Positions 34,593 through 37,000 of a stretch of DNA of 37,000 nucleotides are shown piece after piece. The first letter of the stretch is position 1. The number at the start of each line of letters is the position of its first letter. Location of the stretch: assembly GCA_002503885.1 (NCBI GenBank), contig DASQ01000121.1, forward strand, positions 1 to 37,000, in the 5' to 3' direction. The notes below the pieces were generated by a model, which had not been told where the DNA came from, did no database searches, and was given only the letters and a program-made list of their open reading frames with translations. The position numbers were made by a program, and so were the translations under genes. This DNA is from Methanoculleus marisnigri. Lineage in GTDB: Archaea; Halobacteriota; Methanomicrobia; Methanomicrobiales; Methanoculleaceae.

Positions 34593-35795
34593 ATGAATCC
34601 TGCAGGTCTGCCAGACTCAGGGGAATGGGGCAGGCTTGCGATCATCGCCTTCGTCACGGCGATCTCCGTCTTTCTCGGCCTCTTCTTCGGCGCCGGAGGT
34701 GCGTATACCTGCTTATTCTACCCGGTGCTCGTCCTCGCCGCATTCTGGTACCGGAGACGGGCGGTATATCTCGGGCTCCTCCTCGCAGCGCTCCACATCC
34801 TCATCGAGTATCTCTCCCTCCGCCCTCTGGCTCCGGATGCCCTCGCGCGTGCGGCGGTCTTCGTCGTCGGCGTATACCTCCTCGGATACCTCTTCGACCT
34901 TGCGGGCAGGCGTGCCGAAGGCCTGCACTTCCGCGTCGGCGAGCCCGGCGCACCCGCGTGCGACCGGGATACGCGAAGGTTGATCTCCCGGTTATCGAGC
35001 CGGGACCCGGATACCCGCTACCAGGCGGCCGGGTGCCTCGGCGACGCAGGCGTTTCCGCTGCGGTCGGGCCGCTCGCCGCTCTCCTCGCCGACCCGGAGA
35101 CCGGTGTCCGCTGGAAGGCGACGGAGGCGCTCGGGAGACTGGGATCTCCGGCCATCGGGCCCCTCATGGAGAGCCTCGCGAGCGAGAACGTCGATGTTCG
35201 GTGGATGGCCGCGGTTGCTCTCGGCGATATCGGCGAGGCGGAGGCGATCCCGGCACTGATGGAGGCGCTCAACGATGAGGATACCTACGTCCGGAGCAGG
35301 GTGGCCCTCACGCTCGGGGCTATCGGCGAGGCCGCACGAGGGGATCTCATCGCCGCCCTCCACGACGGGAACGAGCGGGTCCGGTGGGGTGCAGCGCTGG
35401 CACTCGGGAGTATCGGCGGAGAGGAGGCCGCGACGGCTCTCATTAATGCGCTCCACGACCCCGACGGGGATGTGCGGCAGCGTGCCGCGGGTGCGCTCGC
35501 CGATATCGGCGAGCCTGCCGTTCCCCCCCTTCTTGCGGCGCTCCGGACGGACGAGGAAGAGTTCCGGCAGGAGGCGATCGCCGCCCTCGGCCTGGTTGGA
35601 AGACCTGCCGTCGCCTCGCTCGTTGCGGCGCTGCGTGGCCACGACGACTGGCGCGTCCGAGCAGGAGCCGCGCGAGCTCTCGGGGAGATCGGCGAGCGGC
35701 GGTCGGCCGACATCCTGATCGTGGCGCTCGATGACGAGCGGGAGGAGGTGCACGAGGCTGCACGGGAGGCGCTCGGCAGCATCAGGAAGACATAA
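34593..35795 (+). CDS. Membrane-anchored HEAT-repeat protein
   Basis: A 400-residue protein with an N-terminal membrane part of about four helices (LAIIAFVTAISVFLGLFFGA, AYTCLFYPVLVLAAFWY, VYLGLLLAALHILIEYL, AAVFVVGVYLLGYLFDL; residues about 10-108). About nine HEAT-like repeats of roughly 31 residues follow, such as DVRWMAAVALGDIGEAEAIP and RVRWGAALALGSIGGEEAAT, to the C-terminus. The small hydrophobic N-terminal domain resembles the MASE-like sensory membrane domains, but I cannot name it. The repeats probably face the cytoplasm and bind a partner. CTTTATGG lies about 35 bases upstream. The HEAT gene at 35822 follows after 26 bases. Confidence 0.82.
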   Translation: MNPAGLPDSGEWGRLAIIAFVTAISVFLGLFFGAGGAYTCLFYPVLVLAAFWYRRRAVYLGLLLAALHILIEYLSLRPLAPDALARAAVFVVGVYLLGYLFDLAGRRAEGLHFRVGEPGAPACDRDTRRLISRLSSRDPDTRYQAAGCLGDAGVSAAVGPLAALLADPETGVRWKATEALGRLGSPAIGPLMESLASENVDVRWMAAVALGDIGEAEAIPALMEALNDEDTYVRSRVALTLGAIGEAARGDLIAALHDGNERVRWGAALALGSIGGEEAATALINALHDPDGDVRQRAAGALADIGEPAVPPLLAALRTDEEEFRQEAIAALGLVGRPAVASLVAALRGHDDWRVRAGAARALGEIGERRSADILIVALDDEREEVHEAAREALGSIRKT

Positions 35796-35821
35796 CACCA
35801 GCGAGAGAGCACCTGAACGCT

Positions 35822-36349
35822 ATGACTGACGACACCCGGATCGAGGAACTGATCGCCGAACTCCGGCAGGGCCCTCTCGCGGTGCGCCGGGCGGCGACCG
35901 CCGAGCTCGGGGCGAGGGGAGAGGCGGCAGTCCTGCCGCTCATCGCCGTAATGCAGGTCGAGGGCAACGACGTCCGGTGGTATGCCGCCCGTGCGCTGGT
36001 GGAGATCGGCAGGCCGGCGATCGGCCCTCTCCTCGCGGCGATGCGCGCCACGGACGACCGGGACTTCCGGCGATACGCCACGGCGACCCTGTCGGGGATA
36101 GGCGAACCCGCTATCGAGCCCCTCATCGGCGTCGTCGAGAACGCCGACCCGGACCTGCAGCCGTTTGCCGCCATGGCTCTCTGCAAGATCGGCGAGCCGG
36201 CAGTCGAACCGCTCCTCCGCCTCATGCGCAATCAGGACCCGAAGACGCAGGAGCGTGCCGCGCTCCTCCTCTGCAAGATGGGGGAGCCGGGCGTCGGACC
36301 GCTCACCGAGGCACTGAAGACCGGGAGCAGATCCGCGAATAATAAATGA
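35822..36349 (+). CDS. Soluble HEAT-repeat protein
   Basis: A 175-residue protein of about five HEAT-like repeats: VRRAATAELGARGEAAVLPL, VRWYAARALVEIGRPAIGPL, FRRYATATLSGIGEPAIEPL, LQPFAAMALCKIGEPAVEPL and TQERAALLLCKMGEPGVGPL. No membrane segment and no catalytic motif. It starts 26 bases after the membrane-anchored HEAT protein and may be its partner. The repeats are closely similar to each other, which suggests recent expansion by repeat duplication. Confidence 0.82.
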   Translation: MTDDTRIEELIAELRQGPLAVRRAATAELGARGEAAVLPLIAVMQVEGNDVRWYAARALVEIGRPAIGPLLAAMRATDDRDFRRYATATLSGIGEPAIEPLIGVVENADPDLQPFAAMALCKIGEPAVEPLLRLMRNQDPKTQERAALLLCKMGEPGVGPLTEALKTGSRSANNK

Positions 36350-36377
36350 TCGGAGAACCCCGGATCAGTAAGGTCTG

Positions 36378-36644
36378 ATGGCACCTTACACGATGAAGGG
36401 CCCCCTCCTGCCGCTGATGGAGAGGGACTTTCAGGAACCCGGGAAGTTTCTGGTTGCAGGTACTGCGGTCCTTGCCGCCCTCATTGTAGAGCCCCCCGGC
36501 ACCAACCTCATCCTCTGGTTGCTTCTTTTTATCTCCGCGGGGCTCGCGGGGCAGAGCGGGAAGACCCCCTGCGCAAGCTGGGGGATGGGAGCGGAGCCCC
36601 TTCGTCCGGCGATCCCCATGCCCCCACATCCCATATCTCTATGA
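36378..36644 (+). pseudogene. Membrane-protein gene start cut off by the right-hand IS
   Basis: The first 51 residues read as a plausible native start: MAPYTMKGPLLPLMERDFQE, then a hydrophobic stretch with FLVAGTAVLAALIVE and LILWLLLF. At 36533 the frame enters the left end of the IS and continues through IS sequence to a stop at 36644. The real C-terminus is therefore lost, or lies beyond the element outside the window. The native protein probably had at least two membrane helices. It is not recognisable by family. Confidence 0.45.
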
Positions 36645-36692
36645 TAGAGGACCGCCTATCCTGAATGAGAGAACCTGCAGGAGAGTTTTCAG
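36533..36692 (+). repeat. IS left end and tnpB leader, inverted copy of 489-648
   Basis: Same length as its partner, with scattered substitutions. The subterminal hairpin is at 36565-36584: arms CCCCCTGC and GCTGGGGG with a T:T mismatch, and a GCAA loop. The tetraloop is conserved in both copies. Confidence 0.7.
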
Positions 36693-37000
36693 ATGCACCT
36701 TGCCACGAAAGTCAAGATTCAGGTGACGCCTGAACAGGCCGATGTGCTCTGGCACCTCTCTGAAAAGTGTCGGTTACTCTACAACGTTGCTCTTGCGGAA
36801 CGGAACCAGAACAATCAGGAGAACAAAGATCGGCCCGACAAGCAGCACCTCGGGTACGTCCAGCAGGCCAACGCTCTCCCCGACCTGAAGAAGAAGTATC
36901 CCGAGTATACGTGGGTCTATTCCAAGGTTCTGCAGACCACGCTCAAATCGCTGGACGACAACTTCAAGTCGTTCTTTGCACTCAGAAGCAACGGTGACGA
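36693..37000 (+). CDS. tnpB: TnpB (IS605 OrfB-type) protein, N-terminal part
   Basis: The first 102 codons are visible, beginning MHLATKVKIQVTPEQADVLW and running off the right edge. It has CRLLYNVALAER, GYVQQAN and YTWVYSKVLQTTLKSLDDNF in common with the left copy. A middle segment (about residues 39-54) differs strongly, while the last 90 or so bases visible are identical between copies. GGAGAG lies about 8 bases before the ATG. Catalytic residues cannot be seen. Confidence 0.85.
   Translation, partial: MHLATKVKIQVTPEQADVLWHLSEKCRLLYNVALAERNQNNQENKDRPDKQHLGYVQQANALPDLKKKYPEYTWVYSKVLQTTLKSLDDNFKSFFALRSNGD

Larger units (their letters stand above)
36533..37000 (+). mobile_element. IS200/IS605-group (IS1341-type) element, 5' part, leaving the window to the right
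   Basis: A second copy of the element at 1-648, in opposite orientation and reading out of the window to the right. It starts after TTTAT (36528-36532), the same five bases found next to the left copy. This fits the family habit of inserting 3' of a short specific sequence. No tnpA lies upstream. The 3' end and any omega RNA are outside the window. Confidence 0.75.

Overview
This window looks like chromosomal DNA of a G+C-rich methanogenic archaeon, most likely order Methanomicrobiales and Methanoculleus-like. The genus is inferred from gene content and style, not from a database match. Archaeal markers are a two-domain Cdc48/VAT ATPase, RadB, pyruvoyl-dependent arginine decarboxylase, short corrinoid-type MetE, two CofD proteins (coenzyme F420), ribose-1,5-bisphosphate isomerase, ferredoxin-domain glutamate synthase and a UbiX/UbiD/aconitase-X set that fits the archaeal mevalonate pathway. 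TATA boxes lie about 25-35 bases before many starts, and some genes have GGAGG-like ribosome binding sites.

Layout. 1-648 and 36533-37000 are the 5' parts of two related IS1341-type (TnpB-only) elements. They lie in inverted orientation at the two edges and both point outward. 678-2518: R15P isomerase and DapF. 2505-4372 (minus): LarC and RadB, overlapping by 4 bases and divergent from the Cdc48 gene (4419-6836). 6885-9700: an acetyltransferase, an acyl-CoA ligase and a RecA/KaiC-like protein with a degenerate P-loop. 9697-14028 (minus): MetE and AspS (coupled), PdaD and a long HEAT-repeat protein. 14265-16553: a sulfur-transfer/Fe-S operon with three TusA-like proteins, a DsrE-like protein, and an IscS/NifS-like gene joined out of frame to IscU by an apparent deletion. 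16560-18437 (minus): two CofD paralogs. 18438-20577: an accessory patch with lower G+C in its gene-bearing part, holding a winged-helix regulator, a small DUF3467-like protein, an unrecognised protein and probable gene remnants. 20578-24750: HD phosphohydrolase, UbiX, UbiD and aconitase-X large subunit in one tight operon. 24756-28770: ammonia assimilation, with glutamate synthase (two subunits) divergent from glutamine synthetase, whose promoter carries a doubled NrpR-type operator. 28875-36349: four more HEAT-repeat proteins, an ArsB/NhaD-type transporter, a Ca2+-type P-ATPase and a DJ-1/PfpI protein. 36378 onward: a membrane-protein start cut off by the right IS.

How the genes work together. 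The glutamate synthase and glutamine synthetase genes form a GS-GOGAT pair under probable nitrogen control. UbiX, UbiD and AcnX form a lipid-precursor module: dehydration of mevalonate phosphate, then prenyl-FMN-dependent decarboxylation. The AcnX small subunit is not in the window. The TusA/DsrE/IscS/IscU run is the most unusual region: two TusA copies have CQxP in place of CPxP, the IscS-like protein lacks the PLP lysine, and its end is fused to a beheaded IscU frame. No tRNA, rRNA or CRISPR array was seen.
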